Source: Polytrichum commune
Taxonomy: Eukaryota > Streptophyta > Polytrichopsida > Polytrichales > Polytrichaceae
Assembly: GCA_950295325.1 (NCBI GenBank)
Contig: OX485803.1
Location: 17,360,001 to 17,424,000, forward strand
Length of the DNA: 64,000 nucleotides
Direction of reading: 5' to 3'
Part shown: in pieces, positions 48,780 through 61,164 of the stretch
Numbering within the stretch: the stretch's first letter is position 1
Layout: every line of letters begins with the position of its first letter
Translations under genes and position numbers: made by a program
Notes under the pieces: generated by a model
What the model saw: only the letters and a program-made list of their open reading frames with translations
What the model was told of the DNA's origin: nothing
The model's database searches: none

Positions 48780-50020
48780 TTGATTCAGCCAAGATGGAAC
48801 CAATATTGAAGGTATGTGGGTGTTATTTGGTTACTTTTCTTTGTTGGACAGCTATATTTGATTGGGTGTATGGTTGGGTGAGGGTCAAGGAGCAACACCA
48901 TAAAGACACGTGTTTAAAAGATAGTGGACCACACCTGCAACTTTATCGACTGCTCCTCACTCCATAACGAACACGAATCAAAGAACCTAGTAAGTACTCA
49001 GTTAAGGGATCGATGAATGTGCGTTTCTCATAACCGTAACTAAATTGGGGGAGGTTGAGTTTTTGTTGATGCTTTATCATAGATTTGTTGATGCAGCACA
49101 AATTTGAAGATGCCAATTCGATCAAGAAAAGATGGAGAGTGTGAAAAAGGAACCAAATAACATCCTCTTTCCTTAGGGGCACACTTTCATGTGCCGGGCC
49201 AGTCCGGTGGAGAAAATTAGAGTTCATCAGCATCGGTGAAGTTTTTGTTAATATCTTCAAGAGTCTCGTTGGTTGAACCTATGTTGTCCATGTGTGTTAT
49301 GGTGTGTTGTGGGATGGGGGTGAGGGTGAGGATGGGTTGGAGACATATGAGAGAGTACACTTGTCTTGTTGACCAACATGCAACTTGGAATGTGGCCATT
49401 TTCACATTTTCCCATTGTGTGTGTTGCGTGCGTGCATTTAATGGACTTTACACCTTGAGATTGTAGAGATGTGAGAACAAATCCAAGACAATGAGAATTT
49501 TGAGCAAGTTTTGAACAAAAAAAGTATGTCTTTGTGGAAGAAATCGTTGTAAACCTCATCAACCTTGGGTCCACACCAACTAGTCATGCGAGCAACTGCT
49601 TCTTGTCCGCTTTTTCTTTCTTTCTCAAAAGGATGTCATTTCCAGTTGAATAGAGAGGTGGCTAGGAGGTGGTCAAGCCCCGCTCTCTCAAACTTCAACT
49701 TCCCCCTATTATCACTGTCAAATCTTGCAATCCAAGGCATTGCAATCGCAAAACGTAAAAATAAAATCCGTAGTTGTTTTGGCATAGTTTTCTACTAGTG
49801 ATGTCAGTAGGGGGGGGTGGCTAGCCCCCCCTAGCTCCGCCCTTGATCCAAGGGGAAATAGAACACACTCCCATATGGAATGAGGTCCAAATGCTTGTCA
49901 TCTACTGGGTTTTTGCTAAACGGGCTAGCACATGGAAGTGTGCTCTTAGTCTTAATTAAATTGCTAAAAGTCTCCACTATTGTCCTCACATATTTCTCTT
50001 GCACAAGAAGTATGCAGACC
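48780..50020. other. Repeat-derived intergenic sequence, no gene seen
   Basis: The first 150 bp (TTGGTTACTTTTC, CATAAAGACACGTGTTT) match, inverted, about 23690-23800. The rest holds short frames only. Confidence 0.45.
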
Positions 50021-50022
50021 TT

Positions 50023-50672
50023 GGACAACTAACCAACTAATTCAACTATTAGTTAACTAGTTGCCTTTCGTAACTACAGTTGTTCGTGATTTGACCTACC
50101 AAAAAATGTAGTTAATTATAGTTGTTTTAATTTTGGTCTACCAAAAAACCTAGTTAACTATAGTTATATCTAGTTAAGTAAAGTTGAGTGCAACCTGCAG
50201 TGTAGTACTGGGATAGATCAAAACATCTATATCTTTTCCTTTTTCTTTTATTCATAATTTTAAAATTGGGACCTAATTCCATTTGTGACTCGGACTTAAT
50301 TAACACCCAATGAATACGACCTCATTTTTTATAAGTAACTTAGAGTATAATGGGTTCAACTGTTGCAAGGAACGGTGGGTTTTATTCCTTCTTGGGATGG
50401 GCTGGCATGGGTGACAAACATTGATTCTAACATAGGGTCTCTTTAAGATTTTTATTGTAATATATTTCATTTCATTTTTGAGATAAATGAAAGAAATCGC
50501 CGGTTGACTCCTTACAGATTTTGGGACTCTCAAATTATAGTTGTCTGAATTTTTTTCTAGTTAACTATAGTTGTTCTTCAAATCGGTTTGAAAATTTTCT
50601 AGTTAACTATAGTTGTTCCCTAAAATGTATTGAAAACAATCTACTTAACTATAGTTATTTTGACAGTTGTCC
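50023..50672. mobile_element. DNA element with GGACAACT ends and subterminal TAGTTAACTATAG repeats
   Basis: GGACAACT at 50023 faces AGTTGTCC at 50665-50672. Both subterminal regions are filled with CTAGTTAACTATAGTTGTT-like repeats (at least three on each side), as in hAT or CACTA elements whose transposase binds such motifs. No transposase. Flanking duplication not certain. Confidence 0.55.
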
Positions 50673-50679
50673 ATGGTCT

Positions 50680-52250
50680 GGAAATATGCATGCTTGACAA
50701 TAAGTTCTCCAGACGTTTTTGCAAGCAGCTTGGATCCATTTGGACATGGATTGTAAGCTTCATCCCTTGGATGGACTGGGTGGGAAATTTGTAATCAGAA
50801 GGTGTTTGGTAATGAGGATTGGCGGGACCAAAAATGCACCAAAATCTTAAGAACAAGTCGGTTGATTATTTGGAATAATTTTGTTGAAATAAGTTGCTTA
50901 CACATAACAGTATTTGGTAGTGTAGCTGAGTTCCATGGGCCCAAGAACTATAATTGATTGTTTCTGCATAGTTCATGTTGGATGCTCCCTACTTGCCAGA
51001 TTTAGCTTGAAATTCACTAACATGGACATGAGAGTGGAGAACATATAAGGCAGAGGGTGCTTAAACCAACACATTAAGCTATTGCACATACATGTGGGTA
51101 ATGTGGTTGATATTAAAAAATAAAAATAAAAATTGTACTAGCCTTTGGGTTAAACATAGGTACAAAGGGAAAATAAATAAATAAATGAGCCTCAATTGAA
51201 TATCCAAAATCAAACCACTAGCTTCCTTAAACCGATCTCTAAGCCTTCTTGTATGATGACCTTGCATAAAATGAGGATTCCCACCTTCATTGGCTAGAAT
51301 CAACACAAGATTGCATAGAACCAACACAACACAGTTGGGTACTAGTCCCAAGCTAGATCAAAGTCGAACATGGTCACCTTCATGATCCCACCCGGTTCAG
51401 TTGTAGAACCATCCTCTTGCATCCTCGGATACTAACCCCCTTGTATCGTGGGCACCAACTCCCTTGTTGCCTAAAACTGACCCCCTTGGCTTTGTGGGCT
51501 TGAATTGTCCTCCCCCCCTCCCCCCCCTCCGCAGCCCCGCGAAATAGAATGGCTAGAATAGGTATTGAATTGACAAGTCACCCTTGACCCACCTTAAACT
51601 CACCCGAGATAGAGTGGAGCCCGTTACCTACCCTACATTCAGGTAGTAGAGGCCGGTATGAGGTGGCGGCACTAATGGCACCTTAACCCGCCACTCTGTG
51701 TGCCTAGGCACTCCTTTTCCATGAAGAACATTTCAAAGTAGAAGAGAGTTAGTGATTGGGAGGCATTTATAGGTCTTGCTTTTGGGTTGGGTATTGGTTT
51801 AGCACACTCTACCTTAGGCATGAGTGCTTCTAAGAAATGGAATCCGCCTCCAATGCTAAATAATGTTATATAGGTTATGAGCAGGCTCCGATCGCTGCTA
51901 GACCGTCTTCTTCTTTTTAGAATCACTTGTTCATCAAGGGATTTATCCTAGAATGGGCTTTAGAGTGATGTGGAGGTAAAAGGAATCCAATATTGGGTTT
52001 ATTTAGTAATCATGTATGGCTTGGGAGCACTCTGAGGTGGTGGTGGTGGTGGTTGTAATGAAGTTCCTCTTGCACTGTGTGCATGGTGGTGTTGGATTTG
52101 GGCGAACGAACCCATACACTCGTTTCTTGTTGGATGCCTAAACCCTTGCGTCCAAAGAACCAGTGTACGGGTTGGTTCACCCCAGCCATGGTGTTGTGCA
52201 AATGTGATGTTCCGGTTGGCAATTTCGACCCAAAAACCATGGGCCCTAAA
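50680..52250. other. Intergenic, no gene seen
   Basis: Short frames only. C-runs at about 51513-51532 and a GGT repeat at about 52037-52055. Confidence 0.45.
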
Positions 52251-52257
52251 TTATTAG

Positions 52258-52494
52258 CAATGAACAGGGAGACCGACCACTATGTAGTTCTAGATGAACC
52301 CGTTGAATTTGCCAAATTACCAGTTGAAGTTCAGGACTTCAGGAAAATCACCGATCATTTAAGAGGAATCTCCGGAATGTACCTCAAGTTAATAAGGAGA
52401 AACCGAAAGACCATATATATAGAGCATGTGCCTGGGTGGACTTGGAAACACTAGGCTTTTGACCGATTATGCCCAAAAAGCTCCCCAGACACTG
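52258..52494 (+). mobile_element. CCGGTT-rich hAT MITE, 237 bp
   Basis: Ends CAATGAACAGGGAG and CTCCCCAGACACTG. The core is more diverged (GATGAACCCGTTGAATTTGC). No exact 8-bp duplication at these borders; ATTATTAG occurs left of the element and again 8 bp past the right end. Confidence 0.8.
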
Positions 52495-53070
52495 CTTGTT
52501 ATATTATTAGTATATATGTCTTCTCTAGCGGCTGAAGCCTTTTTGGGAAGAGGCCACAAAGTTGTAGCAAATCCAAAACCATTTGGCATGTTATTCATAA
52601 CTTCTTCAAGTGCATTGCTTGGATTTCGATACTGGAAGGTGGCTGGACTCCAAATTTCGTCCAATCATCTGGACTGCGATGATATTAGTGTCATGCAAGA
52701 GTACAACAATCCTTTGGAAGCTTAAGGTAAGCGGTCCTTCAAGGGACGTCCTCATGTGTTGTTTTGCTGATTTTGGGCTTCTTATGAATTTTGGATTTTT
52801 TTTGGAAGAAAATTAACCTAGGTTAGCAAATGGGTTATAACATGCACGCTGAAAAATCTGTGCTTTCTTTTCTTTTCTTTTTCTTTTTTGGAGTGATTTC
52901 TATAAAATCGTCAAAGTGCAATGCAACATTGGGTCTTTTGATGTCATAGAGGTTATTGTCTGGGTGGTTAGATGAAAACCACCTCAATATCAACCTTTTA
53001 TCATGTAAGAGTCTTGTTGTTAAATGAGAGTATTGTTCATCTTTTGTGGAACGTTTCTTACACCGCCTTG

Positions 53071-53192
53071 TTGAGCAGTTAGAACCTAGATTACCCACTT
53101 AGATTGGCCAAAGTTGGTGCTCTTCTTATTGTTGAGCAGTTAGAACCTAGATCAACCACTTAGATTGGCCAAAGTTGGTGCTCTTCATAGAT
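53071..53192. repeat. 61-bp tandem duplication (two copies)
   Basis: TTGAGCAGTTAGAACCTAGA starts at 53071 and 53132; the copies differ at only a few bases, so the duplication is recent. Confidence 0.85.
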
Positions 53193-53199
53193 GGCTCTT

Positions 53200-55815
53200 T
53201 CAACCCTCTTACACTACCACTATAATTAGCCAACATGATGTTATTTTGTACTTGATGCCACATACAGTTATTGGCCATAATCTTTGGCTTACTTAATGCA
53301 CCATCGCACTCACTTGTTGACACTCGAAGAATAAAAAAAATGGTGTTGCTATAAGAATGATGCTACTTTCAACCACACATATCTTAGAGGTCCCCAATGA
53401 GGTTGTTTTATGCTCTCTGTGCCTACCGTTCCTTTGTGCCCCCCCCCTCCCTCCCCTCGCCAAATGACAAATACAAAAAGACAAGAAAACAAAAACAAAA
53501 ACACTCACAACCACTCTTTGGCTTCTTATTAGGCACTTTACTTTCGGGGTGATAAGTTAAGTTTTGTGCCGAATTAGCTTCAAGGAGCCAAGTGGCACAT
53601 GACGATTTGGCCATGCCGCAGGAACAGAAGCCGATCATGCAGAGCCGTTGGCTAAAGTCAATGGAATCTCCAGAGCCAGAATGGGGAGGAAACTAAACGA
53701 CTGGATTGCCTGGAACACCAATTCTTGCATTCTGTTTCAAGTTCTTGAGCATTGGTATCGACGCAAATATCGATCGGTGTAAGCAAGCCGAAGAGTCGAT
53801 CGAGTCCAACTGATCGAGCTCACGATTGTTGACCCTTTATTTGGGGAACCAGTCCACAGCATCATCTTATTCGACGCAATTGAGGCAAAAACACAGCACT
53901 CGCTAACTTATTGATCACCTGATAACATGGTAGCCTGACTTATGTGCACACAAGATCCATGTTCCCAGGCATCACAGGAAGAACTTCTGGAGCTTTGTAG
54001 CAGTGACGTCACGTTTATACTATATATGGTTCCATAATTATGCACACAGTAATCCACTCCTGCAAATCTCGTGCGTGCCGCACGCGCACTGGAATAAAAT
54101 GAAATGAAATGAAATGATATTGCCTAATTTGTGCAGATAATTCTGAGCTTAATAATCAGTCGGCGTAGGTGTTATGTGTACATTCTTTCAGGTGCCAAAT
54201 TATCGCTCTTGTTGTAGCTCTACACCAAAGGAATGTGAGAAGTAGGATTTGAAAATTTCTGCCCACATTCTTCGCATAATTTGTCATTCCGGCGAAATTC
54301 CTCACAAAGACAGACATGTGTCATGCATACCAACAACCACCCAGCTCCCATGTCGTGCCTCGTAATGCGGGAAATGCCCTCCATTATCAATTGAACTGCT
54401 GTATTTAATTAAGAGGGAGGCTGTGACAGTCATCAAGCTGTCTGATGAAACAGTAATGAGCATCAATACATGGACAAACAGTCTTACTATTTATACATGC
54501 AGTTCAATACTCAAAGTAGACAGCAGTGTATGTTTGACAAACTCCATTTGACATTCAACTTCAAATCCAAAATGTCACGTGACGTTCTCAAAAACAAAAA
54601 TGAATGTCATTGTATTCTAAAATGTCACCTCAATTTTGGGTCACACAAGATTTTAGAAAAATTTAAATTTAAAATAATCAAAATACAATCTTGATTTGTA
54701 ACAAAAAAAAACTATCAATCGAGCGTAAGTAGCCTTGGGTCTCGCATGTTTTTCCAAATGTTGAAGATGGTAGCCTAATCCATTGCATCCACTTCAAGCC
54801 CACAAAAAGAGACGCGCAAAGAGCATCAAGGGTTTTCAAGTTTAACCTATTGTGCAATTTTTAAAACTTCAAAGTTAAGTGACTTACGAATTGACCATAC
54901 AAAAGTATCTATCAAAAATATAGGCGGTGCCACTGGTGAGAGTGGATTATCTACCACTAGCCTAGAGTACGTGACGCATTATAGGAACATGTGAACGCTA
55001 ATGGCATTCAAATCACAGACCCAACAATAGTAATGCTTCCAATCTAGCTTCATTTCAAGCATTGTGAATTGTACATTGTACATTAAACTCAACTTGAAAG
55101 GGATCCTTGTACTATGCAAAGTCTACCTTAAATCATCCCAGTGTCAAGCTGAGGCGCCTCAAAATTAACCCAATATTTAACCAACCAAAGCATCACTCTT
55201 CGAGATTTTCTTGGGCAAATTGTTCATTCACATACCTGCACAAAATAGTTGTGGAAATACATCCGTAAGAGACCAGGAACAATGGTCTTATTGGCCTTGT
55301 ACTTAGCCTCCACCACCTCTCTGATCACTGTCTCAGTTGTAGAGCCTTCCCAGTTACAAAGAAAATTACAAGAACAAGGTTGAACTTAAGTATGTAAGTG
55401 AATGCAGGAAGTTCTTCTATTGTTATGGGTTATGTTTTCCGGATACTTGAGCTGCAGTTTATAGTACTTAAGTTGCCTAGTAATATGTGACATTTCAATT
55501 TCTAGCATGTCAATTGACGTGTGCTTTTTTTCTTCACAAGTCACAATACGTGTCAACTTCTAAATTATGCATGTCAATTGACATGCAGTTTTTTTTGTGC
55601 GAGTTTTTGTGTGTCAAAGTGAAAAACTTGCAAAAACTTTGTCAAACATACATATTGGTAGACATACCCATTTCCGATAACCACCCAATATAACGAGTAC
55701 CACCCAATGTAACCACCAAATATAACCAATATAACCACCCAACGTAATCAATCCCCTCAAGTTGTGGAGTTCCATTCATGTAGTTGTCATTCCCTACTTT
55801 GGAACATTGGACTTA
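53200..55815. other. Intergenic, no supported gene
   Basis: Around 53.6-54.4 kb composition is more gene-like, and a minus frame from 53638 (MIGFCSCGMAKSSCATWLLE) is open, but no spliced product emerges. Contains GAAAT repeats at about 54099-54116 and an 18-bp perfect palindrome at 55569-55586. Confidence 0.45.
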
Positions 55816-55817
55816 GG

Positions 55818-55975
55818 TACACTAAATATGATATTTAGTGTCATATGGTATTTTATGTCATTGTGGTAACTTCTCTGATGACACTTCTCATGAATAAGTG
55901 GACAATTACTATCATGAATGATGGATGAGCTCATCCAAAAGCCAAAACCCTACCTTCTCTCATCGTGTGCTTGAG
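55818..55975. mobile_element. Left part of an ATTTAGTGTCA-family MITE
   Basis: Begins TACACTAAATATGATATTTA and follows the 31745-32135 element for about 150 bp (GATGAGCTCATCCA, CCAAAACCCTACCTTCTC). The right end was not found. Confidence 0.55.
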
Positions 55976-56239
55976 AATTTGCTCGATGCGATGTGATGCG
56001 ATGATTTTGTAGCACGATACACAAATAATTCCAGTGTGGAAAAAACTTCCTCATGTTTCGACATTTGATTTGTTGGCAACTAGGATGTTAGGCATTTTCA
56101 ACTTGTGGTCACATGTTTGGTAGGGTTTGAAGTTTTTGGACCACTTCACACACAAGACTAAGGCCCATGACCATTGCAATGTAAGAAGTCTCATTGGTTA
56201 AAAAGGCGGAGACTGTCCAAGTTCACTTCACACTAGGAG

Positions 56240-59200
56240 ATGATGTTTTCTGCATGGGTCGTAGAAATATGGCATTGGAACTTATAGAGTTGTGGCCAAA
56301 GTTTTGTAATGATTGGAGAATGCTTGAGATCGGCAGAGTAGTGGCAGGCTTCCCGCGAAGCTACTCAAATCCTCCAAAATTTTGGCGAAGAACAATTGTT
56401 CATTTGTATTGTGAGGCAAGGGGATGTTTCAACTTTGGAGGTGGATACGAAATATGCAATCAAGCACAACAATCACGTAATGAGGCTTCAAGCACTCACG
56501 TGCATTAGAAATGCTATCGCTTAACTACGCCATAGAGTGGCATTTCAATGTGGTTTGAGTTGCACAAAGTGTGTCTGACTATATGAGGTGGAATTGCGAA
56601 ATATATAGTACAAAGATAACATGTAAGGGTGGAGCTGATTTTTTGAGGTTTGCTTTAATGTTGTAGTTAGCCACATGTTGCCAACAGCGGGTCAAGCCAC
56701 ATTAAGCATCGATTGCTTCAACAACATGGCTTAGGACAAGCTCGACAAAGCCTGAGGCAAAGAGAGCAAGGAGGCTTCGCAAAGAACCTCCCGTGTTAGA
56801 TAGAAGTTGGGCATATTGGCACCGTGTACATGAGCAACAGTCAGCCGCTCCGCCTGGCGGAGTGGATGAATTTCATTGCCGCTTTGTGTAGGTCACCCTC
56901 CCTCCGTCGGCGAGGGTGGTGAAGTGGGCCATCCACCCCAACCCAAAAGCCATGAGTTCGCCGCCCTACGCCAGGTAATTCCCTGGGAAGTTTTCTATTG
57001 TGGAACAACTACAACACTCTCAAATCCGTCTTTTCTCCTTTCTCTCTCACATTCACAGACACATATTGGGGTAAAAATCGCCAAGATAAAGTGAATGTGG
57101 AAAGACGGGGGGGGGGGGGGGGGTGGTGGGCGCAGCAAGGCACTCTGTGCATGCGTGATGTGTTAGCATACAGGCAGAAGTTTGAACATGCCCCCTGCCG
57201 ACCAACCACAGGGGGCCATGTGGACCTCCGCCATGCACATGGCGGGGTGGACTGCTACCATGTGCGCACCACTATTGAGAAGGTTGGGTGGGGGAGGTCT
57301 AGTTTAGGATTGATGTGCTAGGACCTTGGGTAAAACACCACCCATTAAGGTAAGAAGATCAAAATAAAGTCCCACGTCCCGATAAAAAAAATGTGAAGTG
57401 AGTTACATTTTGTGTGAATGGGCGCATGCCCATAGATCCGAAAGGTTTTATCACTTGCAAACTGGATTGCCTGAAATGAGGTGGGGTGGGGCTTTCATTC
57501 ATGCCGATTTAAGCTCATTATACTAATTTGGGGTCCTTGACCCCCAATAGGTGTCGTGAACTTGTACCCACCAATATCTTTATCAAGGAAATTTACATAT
57601 CAGCTCTACCTCCCACAAATGGAGTTGGTGAATGCACTAAAAATTATGTGAGGGAGGAAATTATTGCATACAAGCGTACCTCTCATCCATCCAACATACA
57701 AACTTGACCCCCTATAAATTTGTGGCCGATTCATCTCAATTGACGTGGACTAGATTAATTCAAGATTTGCTAAGCCAATTCTTGTGTCAAATAAATTAAT
57801 AAATGATTAACCTTCAAGCCGCATACTATTTTAGGGCTTTCATGTTGGATGAGTGAGAGGTACACTCGTATGTGATATTTCCCTCTCTCCAAGAATGAGG
57901 TAGAAATAAGGACAATGATGAAAATAAGTTGAGTCGGCCAGAAAGAGTGGTTTCGAATTTGTGCAATATGTTTTGGAGATGGAATAGAGGAAATGATGAG
58001 GAATGCAGGTTGTTTCATAGTTTTATACCACATAAATAACCAGTTACATTTGCCCAAAGAGGTAAGTAAGTCAACCCCCTTGCTTGTATGTAGAGTCTCC
58101 CTAATTTGAGCATCAACAATATCCTACTTTATGTGCACATGCACACAATAACGGTAACTCAATGGCACCCGAAAGTGATCGCAAGTGGGTGAAACAACAC
58201 CTGGCCGGCCAATCTTTGCATCCTTTTCGGGCCATCATTTTTATAGTTAGCCATTTTGGGTCCACGGAAGAATCATTCCACTCTTAATCTAGTGCACCAC
58301 TATTGATCATTCACCGTTTTGGAATTTTCTATCTTATGGGCTCACTTTTTACGCAGTGAATCCACTGTGACTCTCAACAATCACCGGCTGGAAGTAGGAC
58401 CGTCTTTAGACAGGTTCTACGTCGGTGCTTTTAAATTGATTAACTTACTGAAGGTTTTCGGAGTTTTTAATTTACCATGCTTTTTGGGATCGTAGCATGA
58501 CTTGAAGAATTTGCTGTCTGACACCTTCCTATTGTAAGTTTGCCAACCTAAATATGTTGCCAGCAAGGGCCAGAGCCAGCTATGTGCCCAGCTTCAATGG
58601 CACTGTAGAGCTAATACGCTTCTCGGAGATAGTGCGAGCGAGAGAGCATAATTTTAAGTGGATCATATCCATGTCATTGAGGTGATGTGAATGGAGGGTG
58701 TGGTTTTGTGGGCAGATCACATCCAAGCCATCCATTCAGAGTGCCCCATCCTATGGTCTATGAAACTTCTCGGGCATCCTGAAAAAAACTTCCGACGGAT
58801 GAAATTTCACCAGGTGAAATATCAATGTTTGCAAGATGAAGGGGTTAATTGTTCGTCCAGTTGTATGAGAGCATTTGTGTGGGATTTTAAAGGTTCCCAG
58901 AGGGTTCCCAAAGTTCGCAATGGAGTTCTCCGGAGGTGGAGGTTTCATCCAGTGTGAAGTTTTTCAAGCTCTACCCGAGGGGAAGAGAAGCCAAACGTTG
59001 GGGCAACATAGGAGCCTTTAGATCTCTCAGATCACAATCAAACACCGAGATCCTCCTAGCGCGCAAGTTGATGGGAGGCGTTCACAACACCTCGGTGATG
59101 TGGGATCACCACCCCCCCTTGGGCTTGGAATGTTCTCATTATGAGTAATTAATTAGAGCTCACTTATGGAGAGTGCATCAACAAAGTCAATTGTTAACCA

Positions 59201-59350
59201 ATTAAATCTTGACCACTAAAATTGAAAGAATATTAACTTCACAACAGTCTTTTCATTCGAGAATAGTAATTTGCTATCTGTATGACACACATAACAATGA
59301 CTGCAACATTAAATAATGTCATGCATTTTCCCTATATATTTTGCATGAGA
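56240..59350. other. Intergenic, no supported gene
   Basis: The frame at 56194-56508 (+) starts inside repeat sequence shared with 20.1 kb. A G-run of about 17 lies at 57107-57123. A frame at 58691-58957 (+) is open but without domain or homolog I can name. Confidence 0.45.
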
Positions 59351-59351
59351 A

Positions 59352-59690
59352 TAGAGATCTTTTAATGCAACTGAAGCTTTGGTCGGGAGTTGGTTGTCTT
59401 GCACATAAACTTTCCCTCTTCAATTAGGTTTTGGTGCATGCATGGAGTCGGTGTGGAGGTTTGAACAAAGAACTTTCTATATCGATGTATTGATGGTCAA
59501 ACTCATTTTGGCACATGAAGATCAAGGTGTTAAAACAAGTTTGGCTCCCAACGAACCCATATAAAGAGTTCTTTGTTCAAACCTCTGCACCAACTTCAAG
59601 CATGAGCCAAAAACTTTCCGAACATGGAAAGTTTCGAGCGCAAAACAACCAACTCCCAACCAAAACTCAATTCGAATTAATCATGATGTG
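59352..59690. mobile_element. Palindromic foldback MITE of the TAGAGTTATCC family
   Basis: GGTCGGGAGTTGGTTGTCTT faces AACAACCAACTCCCAACC, and GGAGGTTTGAACAAAGAAC faces GTTCTTTGTTCAAACCTC. The arms exceed 100 bp each. Confidence 0.75.
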
Positions 59691-59791
59691 ACACTTGGAA
59701 CTTCGGGATGCATAGTTGAACACGGACACACATGAACATAATTTTGTAGCACACACCATGGTACAAAGACAAAGCACACATGGGCTCAAAA

Positions 59792-60020
59792 CTACGATCG
59801 GGAAGAACCGGCAGTTAGTTACAGATGAACCGGTTGAGTTTGAGGAATAACCGGTTGAAGTTCAAGACTGCAAGAAAATTATCGATCATTTCAAAGAAAT
59901 CTATAGAATATACCCCAACTTAATAAAAGAAAACCGAAGGATATCAACAACATGTAACCGGTTGGACTTGCAAACATTAGGATCTCAACCGATCATGCCC
60001 AAAAACCTCCCCCATCATCG
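59792..60020 (+). mobile_element. CCGGTT-rich hAT MITE, 229 bp
   Basis: Left CTACGATCGGGAAG, right CCTCCCCCATCATCG; 8-bp flanks GCTCAAAA and GTTCAAAG match at six positions. Core intact (TAGTTACAGATGAACCGG). Confidence 0.8.
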
Positions 60021-60552
60021 GTTCAAAGCTTACTACCCATTACCACACTACTTAACTTATGTGCGCTTTGAGACGAGTGCAGTGTAGGCACTCACATGAT
60101 TGACACTGTCGATCGAAGATGTAGCCGGCCGAGTAAAGTCACATTACTCTTTTATTGGCAATATTCCCACGAACGTAGGTGAGATAGATATGGTGACATA
60201 ATGACGCTCGATGATGATGATGAGGAGGATGCTATGAATTTCCTTTGCGCAAATCTCCAAATATGTGGGGTGGGTGGGTGTGTGTGTCCCAAAACCCAGT
60301 CTCATATGCCTGTTTGGGGGAGCCTCATGGTGCATGAGGTCTGAAAAGTTCCTTTGCGAACCTCTAGCACGAGCACTTTGGTTTGTTTTATGTGTAAATT
60401 TTGCCTTTCATAGATAGCAAGGCCACAAGATGAGCCTGCCGTGGATACCGGGGAAATAACTTAACGGTGAGCACTTGGGAACACGAAGGCACCCGAGGCC
60501 TCCGATTCAGCTATGATTGGTCATAAAAGGGTTCATATTTTATATTGAAATT

Positions 60553-61159
60553 GCGTGATGAGGTAACCGACCACGAGTTGCAGATCAACCAGTTGAGTTT
60601 GAGGGCCGCTTTCACACTATGGCCGTCTAAGTTGAGAGGTTGTGGGATTGAATGGCCAAACTTTGCTGAGAGTCGAAAGAAATGGGTTGAAAATACATGG
60701 CCAACAAAACATAGGAGTTGGAGCCCCTAGCCGGGCAGAGTGTGAAGCCTCCAAAGGCCAAGTCCAAAGTGCAAAAGAAGAAGGAGCATCCTGCTTTATT
60801 CCCTGCCCAAAACAATCCCCCTCCAATCTAACGACCAAGATTTTGGCCATTTTTTATGGCCTCTCGACCATAGTTTGGGTTTCCATTCCTATCCGATCCA
60901 AACTTCCTTCTAGAGTCTGTCGCCTTTGTCAAAAAATATTGCCATGTAGACATTTTGAATTGCAATTGTCTTTGGACTTTGGCCTCTAGTGTGAAGGGTT
61001 GAGAGGCCGAATTTCTCAGTTTCTTGCAAGCTGATTGGTGGAAATCGTCGGCCTCTCAACCTTCGGCCATAGTGTGAAGCAACCTTGAGAAAATAACTGG
61101 TTGGACTTGGAAACACTAGGATCTTGACCGATTATACCCAAGAACCTCCCCAGACATTG
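60553..61159 (+). mobile_element. CCGGTT-rich hAT MITE interrupted by another element
   Basis: The left part ends at AACCAGTTGAGTTTGAG, and the right part resumes TTGAGAAAATAACTGG and ends CTCCCCAGACATTG. The uninterrupted copies show that nothing else is missing at the break. Confidence 0.8.
60604..61084. mobile_element. 481-bp TIR element inserted in a hAT MITE
   Basis: Left GGCCGCTTTCACACTATGG and right CCATAGTGTGAAGCAACC. TTGAG occurs on both sides (60599-60603, 61085-61089) but once in uninterrupted MITEs, so it is a 5-bp target duplication. Confidence 0.8.
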
Positions 61160-61164
61160 ATTAG

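Noticed and set aside
52077-52454. 125-codon plus frame
   Set aside because: More than half lies in the hAT MITE at 52258-52494, whose other copies are not open in this frame.
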